Positions 17,563-26,338 of a stretch of 56,139 nt of DNA are shown piece by piece. The notes below the pieces were generated by a model. The model was not told the origin of the DNA and did no database searches. It worked only from the letters and a program-made list of their open reading frames with translations. How positions within the stretch are numbered: the first letter of the stretch is position 1; each line of letters opens with the position of its first letter. The position numbers and the translations under genes are program-made. Source of the DNA: an uncultured Planctomycetota bacterium (GTDB lineage: Bacteria; Planctomycetota; Phycisphaerae; Phycisphaerales; UBA5793); the NCBI GenBank assembly GCA_900696685.1, contig CAADHA010000089.1:1-56139 (forward strand), in the 5' to 3' direction.

Positions 17563-17883
17563 ATGATCCAGACTGCACCGACTCCATCGCGCCGCACGCG
17601 ACCATCCATCCGGTTCCCAAAGCGCGGGACAGCGGCGCGCCTCCCCGAGACCGCGCCCCCTCCCGCCACCGGGCGAATCATCGTTCACCCCGAGGAAGGG
17701 CCGCCCGAGGGCCTCGACGTCACGCAGGGCGTCATCGGCATCATCGCCTCCGAACTCTGGCGCCTGCGCGGCGGCAACGACGTGCTCAACTGGATCGAGG
17801 CGGAGCGCCTGCTCATCCACGCCCTGCTGGCCGGACTCGACTGCGACCGCGAAACCGCGACCGCCGCGCGGCATCCAACCTGA
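17563..17883 (+). CDS. Small DUF2934-like protein
   Basis: 106 residues. After a Pro/Arg-rich N-terminal third comes the block IGIIASELWRLRGGNDVLNWI with EAERLL. This resembles DUF2934, a short helical domain of unknown function (pattern: helix with aromatic-Gly, then Trp-x-x-Ala-Glu). No ribosome-binding site is obvious at 17563, so the true start may be later. It precedes the DM13 gene by 60 bases. Function unknown. Confidence 0.5.
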   Translation: MIQTAPTPSRRTRPSIRFPKRGTAARLPETAPPPATGRIIVHPEEGPPEGLDVTQGVIGIIASELWRLRGGNDVLNWIEAERLLIHALLAGLDCDRETATAARHPT

Positions 17884-17943
17884 CCTGTCGGCGTCGCCGG
17901 CGCGGCGCCTCTCTTCTCGTCACTCATGCAAGGAGCACCCGAC

Positions 17944-18699
17944 ATGTCGCGTCTTCATCGATCACTCTGTTTCATGGTTTCGCTGTGCGTCGCCGCGATG
18001 GCCCTCGCCGCCGCGCCATCCGCAAACGTCTCGCTCGATCACAACAGCCGTCAATTCATGGGCGTGAAAGCCAACACCGGATTCGTCATGCACTCGACGA
18101 ACAAGGAAGGCCGGCACGTCCTCACCCTCTCGAACGACTTCAAGGTGCCCGATGCGCCCGCGCCGCACTGGCAGATCGTCGACAGCCGCGGCAACGTCTA
18201 CCTCCTGCAGCGCCTCATGGTCAAGGACGCAAGCGGGGAGAAACTCCACCGCTCCATCGTCGTCCCGGCCTACGTGTCCGACATTGCCAAGGTGCAGATC
18301 TGGTGTGCCTGGGCGGAAACGCTGCTCGGCGAGACGACCTTCGACGCCGTCATCACCACTGAGTGCTGCGCCATGCCCGCGGATATGTCCACACGCACCT
18401 CGACGCCGTTCAAAGGCGTCAAGGCCAATACCGGCCGCGCCACACTCTCCTGGGTGGACGGTAAGCGGACGCTGACGCTTTCAAGCGACTTCAAAGTACC
18501 CGATGCGCCCGCGCCGCACTGGCAGGTTGTGGACGGCCGCGGCAACACCTACCTCCTCAACCGCCTCGACATCAAGGAAGGCAAGGTGAACCGCATGATC
18601 GTGGTGCCGGCCTACGTGCCCGACGTGGCGAAGGTGCAGATCTGGTGCGCCTGGGCCGAGGTGCTGCTCGGCGAGGCGACCTTCGAGCCGATGCGCTGA
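17944..18699 (+). CDS. Exported protein with two tandem DM13-like domains
   Basis: 251 residues with a signal peptide (SLCFMVSLCVAAMALAAAPS). The rest is two copies of a roughly 95-residue unit (about 38-135 and 156-250), each reading GVKANTG ... DFKVPDAPAPHWQ ... RGN.YLL ... VVPAYV.D.AKVQIWCAWAE. The last part matches the conserved end of the DM13 domain, which holds an invariant Cys proposed to work in electron transfer. The ATG at 17944 has AAGGAG 8 bases upstream. Next comes a heme-binding-like/cupin protein, which fits an extracytoplasmic redox setting. DM13 assignment is by pattern; activity is unknown. Confidence 0.78.
   Translation: MSRLHRSLCFMVSLCVAAMALAAAPSANVSLDHNSRQFMGVKANTGFVMHSTNKEGRHVLTLSNDFKVPDAPAPHWQIVDSRGNVYLLQRLMVKDASGEKLHRSIVVPAYVSDIAKVQIWCAWAETLLGETTFDAVITTECCAMPADMSTRTSTPFKGVKANTGRATLSWVDGKRTLTLSSDFKVPDAPAPHWQVVDGRGNTYLLNRLDIKEGKVNRMIVVPAYVPDVAKVQIWCAWAEVLLGEATFEPMR
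18055..18690 (+). repeat. Intragenic tandem duplication (DM13 units)
   Basis: Unit one (about 18055-18345) and unit two (about 18409-18690) encode near-identical domains. The DNA is also still close: both carry CCCGATGCGCCCGCGCCGCA and flanking matches. The high nucleotide identity points to a fairly recent duplication or gene conversion. Confidence 0.75.
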
Positions 18700-18819
18700 A
18701 TCATCCCGCTGCCTTCTCTCAACTCAACTGGCACAGGTGCGCGCCGTTGTGGGCTGATGCGTATTCACAGACAGCGGCGCTGCATCTTTCCCTCTGCCCG
18801 ATCCCCGAAAGGACACATC

Positions 18820-19713
18820 ATGAGACCTGTCATCCACCGATTGCCGGCCGCGCTGCTCGGCTGTGCTCTGCTGGCGCCGCTGGCCGCCGCACAGACGACC
18901 ATCGAGGCGCCATCGCTCACTCTGGAAGGCGCGCGGATCGCCATCGACGCCGCAGCCGCAAAGGCCCGCGCGGACGGCGCGGGCGGCGCGATCGCCGTCG
19001 TCGATCAGGGCGGCAACCTCATCGCCCTCGACCGCCTCGACGGCACCTTCGCCGCCGGCGCCAACATCTCGATCGGCAAGGCCCGCACCGCCGCCCTCTT
19101 CCAGAAGGCCACGCGCGTCTTCGAGGAGATCATCCGCAGCGGGCGCACGCCCATGATCGCCCTCGACGACTTCACTCCGCTCAAGGGAGGCGTGCCGATC
19201 GTGATCGACGGCCGTGTCGTCGGCGCCGTGGGCGTCAGCGGCGCAAGCAGCGCCGATCACGATGATGAACTCGCGAACGCCGCGGCCGAGGCGGTCTCCG
19301 CCCGCGCTGTCGGCGGCGAGTCGATGATCTCGTCCGGCGAAGTGACGCGAATCCCCGGTTCGCAGGTCGCCTCCGCCTTCGCGCGCGGCGTGCCGCTCAT
19401 CGAGAACAACCAGTTCAAAGTCCACGCCAGCCGCCGCGAAGCGCCCGGCCAGGCGGAGGTCCACGGCGGCGAGGCGGACATCATCTACGTCCTCGAAGGC
19501 GGCGCGACCTTCATCACCGGCGGGCGCGTCGAGAACGGCCGCGCGACCGCACCGAACGAAGTCCGCGGCGACTCGATCGTCGGCGGCGAGACGCACCGGC
19601 TCGCCCGAGGCGACGTCCTCGTCGTCCCCGCCGGCACGCCGCACTGGTTCAAGGAGATCGCGTCCGGCGGCCCCATGCTCTACTTCGTCGTCAAGGTTCC
19701 CTTTCGCAAGTGA
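18820..19713 (+). CDS. Exported GlcG/HbpS-family protein fused to a cupin domain
   Basis: 297 residues. A signal peptide (ALLGCALLAPLAAAQ) is followed by a GlcG/HbpS domain (about 25-165: LEGARIAIDAAAAKARADG, VVDQGGNLIALDRLDG, VIDGRVVGAVGVSG). A cupin domain follows (about 190-297: AEVHGGEADIIYVLEGGATF and VLVVPAGTPHWF). HbpS-type domains bind heme or corrinoid-like ligands. The cupin keeps His and Glu near its metal motif (VHGGEADIIYVLEG) and His in GTPHWF. AAAGGA sits 6 bases before the ATG. The stop overlaps the next gene's GTG (GTGA). The fusion suggests ligand capture tied to a metal or sugar-acid site; the reaction is unknown. Confidence 0.82.
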   Translation: MRPVIHRLPAALLGCALLAPLAAAQTTIEAPSLTLEGARIAIDAAAAKARADGAGGAIAVVDQGGNLIALDRLDGTFAAGANISIGKARTAALFQKATRVFEEIIRSGRTPMIALDDFTPLKGGVPIVIDGRVVGAVGVSGASSADHDDELANAAAEAVSARAVGGESMISSGEVTRIPGSQVASAFARGVPLIENNQFKVHASRREAPGQAEVHGGEADIIYVLEGGATFITGGRVENGRATAPNEVRGDSIVGGETHRLARGDVLVVPAGTPHWFKEIASGGPMLYFVVKVPFRK

Positions 19714-21329
19714 GACCGCACATGAAGCCGAATCGCATCAACGCACTCATCGCCTTGGCCGCGCTCGCGCTCGCCGCCGCGCCCGCCTCGGCCGACTCTC
19801 TTCCGGCAGGCGCTCCCGTCGCCGCGGTCGATCTGATGACGCACGAGGGCCTCGCTGCGGTCAAGGGCGAGTGGCACTACCACGACGCTCGCATCGTCGA
19901 AACGGACTTCCGCGCCGTCGGACCGGATCGCAAGCCGACCGGCCCGCCGAACCGCACCTACGACATCGAACCCCGCGCCGGCGGACTCGACTTCGACGAC
20001 TCGTCGTGGGAAGTCATCAGCCCGACTTCGCTCCAGGATCGGCGCGGCAACGGTCGCCTCTGCTTCAACTGGTATCGCCTGCACTTCACCGTCCCGCCGG
20101 AAGTGAACGGCGTCGATCCCGCCGGCTGCACGATCGTGCTCGACACGACGGTTGATGATTATGCCGAGGTCTGGGTCGATGGCGTGCTCAGCCGCGAACT
20201 CGGCCAGTCGGGCGGCTCCGTCATCGCCGGCTTCAACGTGCCCAACCGGCTCGTCGTCGGGCGCAACGTGCGGCCGGGCCAGACGATTCAACTGGCGATC
20301 TTCGGGGTGAACGGCCCGGTCTCCGATCCGCCGCCCAACTACATCTGGATGCGCAGCGCGACCCTTGCGTTCCACGCCGAGCCGCACGCCGTCACGCCGC
20401 ACTTCGTCGAGACAGCGATCATCCGCAACGATCCCGCGCTCGATGCGATCATCGCGCCGGACACGAAGATCGCGAAGATTGCCGAGGGTTTCATCTTCAC
20501 CGAAGGCCCGGTCTGGCTGCCGTCGGGCGAACTGCTCTTCAGCGATCCCAACGCGAATCGCATCTATCGCTGGTCGCCGAACGCCGGCGTGCGCGTGTTC
20601 CGCGAGAGCAGCGGATACAGCGGCGCCGACGTCGCGGAGTATCGGCAGCCCGGCTCCAACGGACTCGCGCTCGATGCGCAGGGCCGACTGACGATCTGCG
20701 AGCACGGCAACCGCCGCATCTCGCGCCTCGAAAGCGATGGTTCCATCACCCTCCTCGCGGATCGATTCGAGGGACGCCGCCTCAACAGCCCGAACGATCT
20801 CGTGTACCGCTCCGACGGCGCGCTCTTCTTCACCGATCCGCCCTTCGGACTGCCGCATGTCTACGACGACCGGCGGCGCGAGCAGGCGCACTTCGGCGTT
20901 TACTGCCTGCGCGACGGGCGGCTCAGCCTCGTCAGCACCGACCTCAAAGGCCCCAACGGCATCGCGCTCTCTCCCGACGAGAAGCACCTCTACGTCGCCA
21001 ACTGGGATGAACAGCGCAAGATCGTCATGCGCTACGACCTGGGCGTTGACGGCACGTTCAGCAGAGGCCGCGTCTTCTTCGACATGACCGCCGCGCCCGG
21101 TGAGGAAGCGCTCGACGGAGTGAAGGTCGATCATCGCGGCAACGTCTTCGTCTCCGGTCCCGGCGGCGTGTGGATCATTTCGGCCGAGGGCCAGCACCTC
21201 GGCACGATCGTCGGCCCGGAACTGCCGGCCAACTTCGCCTGGGGCGACGCCGACAGGCGCGTGCTGTACCTCGCCGCCCGCACGGGTCTGTATCGCATCC
21301 GTCTCAAGAACCCCGGCGCCGGGCGATAG
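19710..21329 (+). CDS. Exported SMP-30/gluconolactonase-family protein with N-terminal beta-sandwich
   Basis: 539 residues from the GTG at 19710, which overlaps the previous stop; an ATG at 19722 gives 535. The signal peptide is ALIALAALALAAAPASA. Residues about 45-225 form a glycoside-hydrolase-2-like galactose-binding sandwich (CFNWYRLHFTVPPEVNG, VLDTTVDDYAEVWVDGVLS). Residues about 245-535 are an SMP-30/LRE beta-propeller (FIFTEGPVWLPSGELLFSD, GSNGLALDAQGRLTICEHGN, LNSPNDLVYRSDGALFFTDP, GPNGIALSPDEKHLYVANWD). The Glu-Gly-Pro, Asn-Asp and Asn-Gly motifs hold the metal and lactone site. Likely role: hydrolysis of a sugar lactone outside the cytoplasm. It is the last gene of the 17944-21329 operon. 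Confidence 0.87.
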   Translation: MRPHMKPNRINALIALAALALAAAPASADSLPAGAPVAAVDLMTHEGLAAVKGEWHYHDARIVETDFRAVGPDRKPTGPPNRTYDIEPRAGGLDFDDSSWEVISPTSLQDRRGNGRLCFNWYRLHFTVPPEVNGVDPAGCTIVLDTTVDDYAEVWVDGVLSRELGQSGGSVIAGFNVPNRLVVGRNVRPGQTIQLAIFGVNGPVSDPPPNYIWMRSATLAFHAEPHAVTPHFVETAIIRNDPALDAIIAPDTKIAKIAEGFIFTEGPVWLPSGELLFSDPNANRIYRWSPNAGVRVFRESSGYSGADVAEYRQPGSNGLALDAQGRLTICEHGNRRISRLESDGSITLLADRFEGRRLNSPNDLVYRSDGALFFTDPPFGLPHVYDDRRREQAHFGVYCLRDGRLSLVSTDLKGPNGIALSPDEKHLYVANWDEQRKIVMRYDLGVDGTFSRGRVFFDMTAAPGEEALDGVKVDHRGNVFVSGPGGVWIISAEGQHLGTIVGPELPANFAWGDADRRVLYLAARTGLYRIRLKNPGAGR

Positions 21330-21454
21330 ACCCGTCAGCCGTGCCGACGATGTGAGCGTGACCGTCGGTTGGTCACCCACGGCGCGGCGGCCCGACGGCG
21401 ATGACCGAGCCTCGGGCCGCGGTGCTGCCTGCCTGAATCCCCGATGCGGGCTCG

Positions 21455-22207
21455 TTGACTGCGGCTGCGGGCGCACTTGAATCTCCGCAGCGATCGGGCA
21501 ATGCCTGGTCGGGAGGGAGCACAGGGCTGGACTATCGCATCATCAGCATCGGCACGCTGGCGGCCCATCCGCTGTGGGGGGAACGAGGAGCCGTGCGCAC
21601 CGCGCACGCAACCACGACGCTGGTGCGCTCGGGCGACAGGGCGATTCTGGTGGATCCGTCCCTGCCGGGCGAGATTCTCGACGCGCGTCTGCGCGAGCGG
21701 TGCGGCTTCGGGTGCGAGCGGATCACTCATGTTTTTCTGACGTCGTTCCGCCCTGATCTGCGGCGCGGGCTGCGATCGCTCGACCATGCGACGTGGTGGC
21801 TCTCGGAGGCGGAGCGAGAAGCGGTCGGCGCGTCACTCGTCGCCGCGTTCGGGCAGGCGCGCGATGAGGGGGAGGCAGATCACGCCGGAATGTTGCGCGA
21901 GGAGATCGCCCTGCTTCGCCGCTGCGAACCTGCGCCGGACAAACTCGCGCCTCAGGTTGATCTCTTTCCGCTGCCGGGTTACACGCCCGGCCTGGCGGGG
22001 CTGCTGCTCGCGGCGCCGCGCTGCACGGTGCTCATCTGCGGCGACGCGATCCCGACGATGGAGCACCTCGAGCAGGGCCAGGTGCTCGCCGACTGCTACA
22101 GCCTCGATCAGGCGCGCGAGTCTTTCGGCGAGGCCATCGAGATCGCCGACCTGCTGATTCTCGGCCGGGACGACCTCGCGGTGAATCCGATGCGACGGCC
22201 GTTCTGA
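21455..22207 (+). CDS. Degenerate metallo-beta-lactamase-fold protein
   Basis: Up to 250 residues; the conserved part starts at about residue 25 (LDYRIISIGTLAAHPLWGER). The fold signature is kept (AILVDPSLP, ITHVFLT, FPLPGYTPGLAGLLL, VLICGDAIPT), but the metal motif HxHxDH reads SFRPDL, keeping only the Asp, and the TPGHTPG His is Tyr. It therefore looks catalytically dead or strongly altered. The start is uncertain: a TTG at 21455 opens the frame, while GGGAGGGAG lies just before a CTG at about 21529 where homology begins. It precedes yebC by 154 bases. A binding or regulatory role is an inference. Confidence 0.7.
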   Translation: MTAAAGALESPQRSGNAWSGGSTGLDYRIISIGTLAAHPLWGERGAVRTAHATTTLVRSGDRAILVDPSLPGEILDARLRERCGFGCERITHVFLTSFRPDLRRGLRSLDHATWWLSEAEREAVGASLVAAFGQARDEGEADHAGMLREEIALLRRCEPAPDKLAPQVDLFPLPGYTPGLAGLLLAAPRCTVLICGDAIPTMEHLEQGQVLADCYSLDQARESFGEAIEIADLLILGRDDLAVNPMRRPF

Positions 22208-22361
22208 ATCCCGGCGGCACTCGCCGGCCGCGCATCACTGATGCTCAAGTGGCGAGGCCGCAACCCGGAGGGCCTGTCACGGCTACGCTTTTCTTCCCCC
22301 GCTGCGGCGCATCGGAAATCCGCAGCGGCGGCGGAGAATCGGACGGCGAGGGAGCGCGTAC

Positions 22362-23117
22362 ATGGCCGGTCACAGCAAGTGGGCCAACATCAAGCACCGC
22401 AAGGCGAGGCAGGACAAGGTCCGCGGCAAGATGTGGTCCAAGTGCTCGCGCGCCATCATCGTGGCGGCCAGGCAGGGCGGAGGCGACCCGGAAATGAACC
22501 TCGCCCTCCGCTACGCCATCGACGACGCCAAGGCCGTCAACATGCCCAAGGACACCATTGAGAAGGCGATCAAGAAGGGCGCAGGCGGCCTCGACGGAAA
22601 CGTCGAGTACACGCCCATGCGATTCGAAGGATACGGGCCCGGCGGCGTCGCCATCATGATTGACTGCCTCACCGACAACGTGAACCGCACCGCATCCGAA
22701 GTCCGCATGGTCTTTGACAAGTACCACGGCAAACTCGGAGTGAGCGGATCGGTGGCTTACGGCTTCACGCAGCGCGGCTACGTGGCGGTTGCGGCCGAGG
22801 GCGTTGCCGAAGACGCGATCATTGAGAAGGCCATCGAGGCCGGCGCCGATGATGTGCACAGAGGCGACGGCGTCTGGGAAATCTATTCCGCGCCCCACGA
22901 CCTTCATTCGGTGAAGGCCGCCCTGGAGAACGCGGGCTTCCGCGTGGAGTCCTCGGAAGTGGCCATGCTTCCCAACAACACGGTGGAGTGCTCCGGCCCC
23001 ACGGCCGAGCGCCTTATGAAACTCATCGATGCGTTCGAGGACCTCGACGACGTTCAGAAAGTCTACACCAACGCGCAGATCGCCGATGCCGACCTCGCCC
23101 GACTCGCGGGCGACTGA
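22362..23117 (+). CDS. yebC: YebC/PmpR-family translation or transcription regulator
   Basis: 251 residues, the usual size. It starts with the invariant MAGHSKWANIKHRKARQD and continues with ALRYAIDDAKAVNMPKDTIE and AIKKGAGG. The family binds nucleic acid and was described as a transcription regulator; more recent work links YebC proteins to relief of ribosome stalling at proline stretches. In many genomes yebC neighbours ruvC; here it stands alone between a metallo-beta-lactamase-fold gene and a convergent membrane-protein gene. Confidence 0.97.
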   Translation: MAGHSKWANIKHRKARQDKVRGKMWSKCSRAIIVAARQGGGDPEMNLALRYAIDDAKAVNMPKDTIEKAIKKGAGGLDGNVEYTPMRFEGYGPGGVAIMIDCLTDNVNRTASEVRMVFDKYHGKLGVSGSVAYGFTQRGYVAVAAEGVAEDAIIEKAIEAGADDVHRGDGVWEIYSAPHDLHSVKAALENAGFRVESSEVAMLPNNTVECSGPTAERLMKLIDAFEDLDDVQKVYTNAQIADADLARLAGD

Positions 23118-23216
23118 GTTCCTGCAAAGAAGTCGCGAGGACGCGAAGAGACCTGGACGGCCGCAAGCGCATCCGGGCCTCACTCCTGCCGCAACTCTCG
23201 CTCCTCGTCGAGCCCG

Positions 23217-24071
23217 TCAATTCACAATCAGCGTGGTGCGCCAGGTGAGCGGGCCTACGCGGCGATAGGAACCCGGTTCGAGATCGAGGTAGTAGGTGAC
23301 CTCGATCTCGCATTGAGAGTCGACGTCCGCCGGCACATGCAGGCCTGGAACTCGGTACGCGACTCGGTTGGCGAACCACCCGATCCCGGCGTTGGAGTCC
23401 GGCTCCTCTTCGAGCGTGACCTCCTGTGCCTCACCGTTGATGCGAATGCCGCTGATCTCGAGCCGATGTACGCGGTAAGGCACTTTGCCGATTCGCTGCC
23501 ACTCGCGCCCGAAGAGGGCGCCGAGGACAATGGGCGCCGGCGCGAGGCGCGTGTCCGCGCCGGCGAGAAAGAGGGGCGGAGGCACGAGTTGGAGCCAGCG
23601 AGCCACTTGATCGTCGGTGAGGCGCGCCTGCTCCATCTGGATCGTCAACCACTTCTCCGCCGGGCGCACGGGGTCGAAGGGCTGCCGCGTCGTCTCCTCC
23701 AGCCACCAATCGGCCGCAAGCAGCGCATCGGTAATGGATGAGGCGCTGGAATGAGTCAGCGTGTGCTGTTCGGCGCGCCGGCTGAGGACTTCAAGCGCAA
23801 TGCGGCCGTACTGCTCGCGTCCGACGTCGAGGCGCAGCAGCAGGAGAGGCATCTGGGCGGCGACCTCGTCGATGCGAGTCATGGCGAGGTGAATCGCGCC
23901 GGCGCTGAATGCAAAGGCAGCCGCAAGCACGGCCGCGCGCCGCATCGCGGTTGATGCCAGGCCTCCGGCACGACCAGCCCATCGCTGTCTGAAGTGCACG
24001 GCCGCAGCCGCAAGGAGACAAGCGGCGCTCAGTGCGCCGCCGACGATCAGGATGGACACGATCATCCACAT
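23217..24071 (-). CDS. Membrane protein of unknown function
   Basis: 284 residues. Two hydrophobic stretches near the N-terminus (VSILIVGGALSAACLLAAAA and AAVLAAAFAFSAGAIHLAMT) are followed by a soluble part of about 210 residues. That part ends in a beta-rich section (EIEVTYYLDLEPGSYRRV, LTWRTTLIVN). I recognise no family. The start at 24071 is set by the first membrane segment and by the preceding gene ending at 24076. It is third in a tight row with the polytopic protein and the hotdog protein upstream, which suggests one operon. Confidence 0.65.
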   Translation of the reverse strand: MWMIVSILIVGGALSAACLLAAAAVHFRQRWAGRAGGLASTAMRRAAVLAAAFAFSAGAIHLAMTRIDEVAAQMPLLLLRLDVGREQYGRIALEVLSRRAEQHTLTHSSASSITDALLAADWWLEETTRQPFDPVRPAEKWLTIQMEQARLTDDQVARWLQLVPPPLFLAGADTRLAPAPIVLGALFGREWQRIGKVPYRVHRLEISGIRINGEAQEVTLEEEPDSNAGIGWFANRVAYRVPGLHVPADVDSQCEIEVTYYLDLEPGSYRRVGPLTWRTTLIVN

Positions 24072-24075
24072 GGCG

Positions 24076-25242
24076 TCAGGCTGTCCCTGGTTGTGTGCTC
24101 GCGCCCGCACCGCCTTGCGCCTGATCGCTCTCCGCAGCGGCGCCTCGACCGACGAAAGGCGCGATGATGAGGGTAACGCACGGAACAAGGAGGAGCCATT
24201 CGAAACCGGCGAGGAACCCCAGCGCAGCAAAGGGCGTGAGGGAAGTGATCGTCACCGCAGCCGCCCACTCCGACGCTGCGGGCCGCCCGCTCCGCGGCCG
24301 CACGAGCATGAGCACCACCCACGCCGGAAAGACCAGGCCGGTGAAGATGAACCACCAGCGGTAATCGACGATCGGAACAAGGACCAGCATCCAGGCGATG
24401 AAGAGCACGGCCCAGAGTCGCGGCGCCGCGCCGCTTTCGACTGCACGCGCGCGACTCACCTCGATCTCGCGCCAGTGAACCGCCATCGTGAACCACGACT
24501 GGAGCAGGATGTGCATGATTGCGGGCCAGCGCAGGCCGGTCTGCGAATAGATGACAGTGTGCAGCAGCATGATCGCGAACGCGGCGGCAAAGAGCGCAAA
24601 GGTGCGCCGGCCTGCCGATCCCCCGCCGACGCTGCGCAGCGCGCGATGGAACGTGAGGTCCATCGCCGGGCACAGCAGGAACCCAAGGCAGAACAGGGGC
24701 GCGAGGAACACCAGGCCCGATGGGTCGCGCTGTGCCCAGAACGCCGCCCTGGCCGGCGCGGCGTCATCGAGGAGCAGCATTGCCGATGCGGCCGTCATCG
24801 CCATTGAAATGCCGTAGACCGCGGTGGCGGTGCGCACGATGGCCCGATCACTCAGAGCGCGCGCTGCCCAGGCCAGGGCGACGACGGGCAGGGGAATGAG
24901 CATCGCCAGCGCCGCGGGCACTTCACTGAACTCGTAGCGCCATACGGCAGCGAGGAAATAGACGTGAAAGGCGATGGTGAGCAGGGAGAACCACGACATC
25001 GCGCCGCCGTGCCGCGCGATCGCCGCCCGGCTGGACTCGACCGCCGGGAACGCGAACGCGAAGAGCACGATTCCGGCGAGATTGGGTAATGCAAAGGCCG
25101 CGACCCCCGCCCACCCGTAGTGGTCGCGCAGCACCAGGGGAAGGTACATGCCGATGCACCACGTCCACGAGCACGCGAGAAAGACCGCCCAGCCCGGGGT
25201 CCCGGCGGGCGAAGCCGAAGCAGGTGCATCCCGGCCGGTCAT
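24076..25242 (-). CDS. Polytopic membrane protein of unknown function
   Basis: 388 residues with about ten hydrophobic segments (for example LPNLAGIVLFAFAFPAVE, ALAMLIPLPVVALAWAARAL, LVFLAPLFCLGFLLCPAMDL, LLVPCVTLIIAPFVG). There is no recognisable transporter signature. The PAMDLTFHRAL and MHILLQSWFTMAVHWREI stretches carry conserved-looking polar residues inside the membrane region. The ATG at 25242 overlaps the stop of the upstream hotdog gene (ATGA), so expression is coupled. A Gly/Ala/Gln-rich tail follows the last helix. Confidence 0.75.
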   Translation of the reverse strand: MTGRDAPASASPAGTPGWAVFLACSWTWCIGMYLPLVLRDHYGWAGVAAFALPNLAGIVLFAFAFPAVESSRAAIARHGGAMSWFSLLTIAFHVYFLAAVWRYEFSEVPAALAMLIPLPVVALAWAARALSDRAIVRTATAVYGISMAMTAASAMLLLDDAAPARAAFWAQRDPSGLVFLAPLFCLGFLLCPAMDLTFHRALRSVGGGSAGRRTFALFAAAFAIMLLHTVIYSQTGLRWPAIMHILLQSWFTMAVHWREIEVSRARAVESGAAPRLWAVLFIAWMLVLVPIVDYRWWFIFTGLVFPAWVVLMLVRPRSGRPAASEWAAAVTITSLTPFAALGFLAGFEWLLLVPCVTLIIAPFVGRGAAAESDQAQGGAGASTQPGTA

Positions 25243-26105
25243 TTGAGAAGGCGCCGCCGGCGGCGCCGTCTCAGCCCGCGGTTGCCTTCCGGTCCCTTGG
25301 GGGCGCAGTGGAAGGTCACCTCGCATCGGCCGACGCGCGGATGCGTACGCCGCCCCGTCACCTGCTGGAGGATTTCAAGCGTGAGATCGATGTTGAACTC
25401 GATGCCCGCCTGAATCTTGGCCCTGACATCTTCGAGCGGGTTGACCTTGTAGATGGCCGGTCCGAGGCAGGGACGCAGGAATCGGTAACTGATGCGCTTG
25501 CACACCACGGTCCACTTGCCGCCGAGTTCGCCGAAGAGATACATGCCCGCGGCGATCTCCGAATTCGCCACCAGGGCCGCACCCGCCATCGCGTCGTAGA
25601 AGTTGCGGTTGAAGCGCCGGAACGGCAGCACGTACGTGAACGTATGCGGATCGAGTTTCTTCATCGTCAGGCCGCTGTGAAACGCGATCGGCAGATAGAG
25701 GCGCGAAGTGATCTTCCGGATGAACTTGTACTTGTGCGCCAGGCGCTCGACCCAGGCCTCGAAGCGAGGCCAGCCGCGCAGTTCTCTCCGGGCCGCGCGA
25801 GCGTCAAGGTCTGCCGAACCCCCGGCCGTAACTGCTCCGTCCGGCGCATCCACGATCGGGACCGCATCGCCGGGAGATTCGATCGTGGCACTGGTCAGGG
25901 TTGCGGAGGCCTGCTCCTCGGGCGCGCAGAGGTCATACGCATCGAGATCGGCGCACTTCTCTTCGATCGAGGGGGCCCCGGCATCCTCGCCGAGAGGGAC
26001 CGGATCAGCCGCAATCGCCGCCGGCGGAATCGCGTCAACGTCCGTGAAGGAATCACGGTGCACGCGATCCAAGCCGGCTCGAGTTGCAATGTCGGGATTG
26101 TTCAA
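25239..26105 (-). CDS. DUF4442-like hotdog-fold (thioesterase-related) protein
   Basis: 288 residues from a TTG; the start is uncertain because the first 100 residues are acidic and low in complexity. The C-terminal part has LYLPIAFHSGLTMKKLDPHT, FNRNFYDAMAGAALVANSEI and AAGMYLFGELGG. This matches DUF4442, a hotdog-fold group related to PaaI thioesterases and often annotated as a putative acyl-CoA-type enzyme. The end is a run of seven arginines and LLK, an odd basic tail that overlaps the next start codon. It is the first gene of a three-gene minus-strand row with two membrane proteins, so a lipid-related role is possible but unproven. Confidence 0.7.
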   Translation of the reverse strand: MNNPDIATRAGLDRVHRDSFTDVDAIPPAAIAADPVPLGEDAGAPSIEEKCADLDAYDLCAPEEQASATLTSATIESPGDAVPIVDAPDGAVTAGGSADLDARAARRELRGWPRFEAWVERLAHKYKFIRKITSRLYLPIAFHSGLTMKKLDPHTFTYVLPFRRFNRNFYDAMAGAALVANSEIAAGMYLFGELGGKWTVVCKRISYRFLRPCLGPAIYKVNPLEDVRAKIQAGIEFNIDLTLEILQQVTGRRTHPRVGRCEVTFHCAPKGPEGNRGLRRRRRRRLLK

Positions 26106-26338
26106 GGAGCACTTCCGCGCCGCGGGCAGATGCTCGGCGGGCTCGCGCGGCCGCGACCGACTGCGTCGAAACGACTCGCCGCAGCGCCGGCCGGCCCGGC
26201 CGACGAGGCCGGCAAAGGCGGCACTGGATCATTCACCTCGAGGCGGCAAAGGTTATTCGATTCGAAGGGTGAAGGCCACCCGCGGGCCCGTTTCAGAACC
26301 TGCCGATCGATGAGAACAGGCGTCGCCTCCGCCCCGGC

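Noticed and set aside
18729..18745. Second sigma-54-like site (TGGCACAGG...)
   Set aside because: The -24 half matches, but the -12 half has no TTGC at the required spacing.
19680..21476. 598-codon minus-strand open frame opposite the lactonase gene
   Set aside because: Antisense shadow; the plus strand has a signal peptide and propeller motifs.
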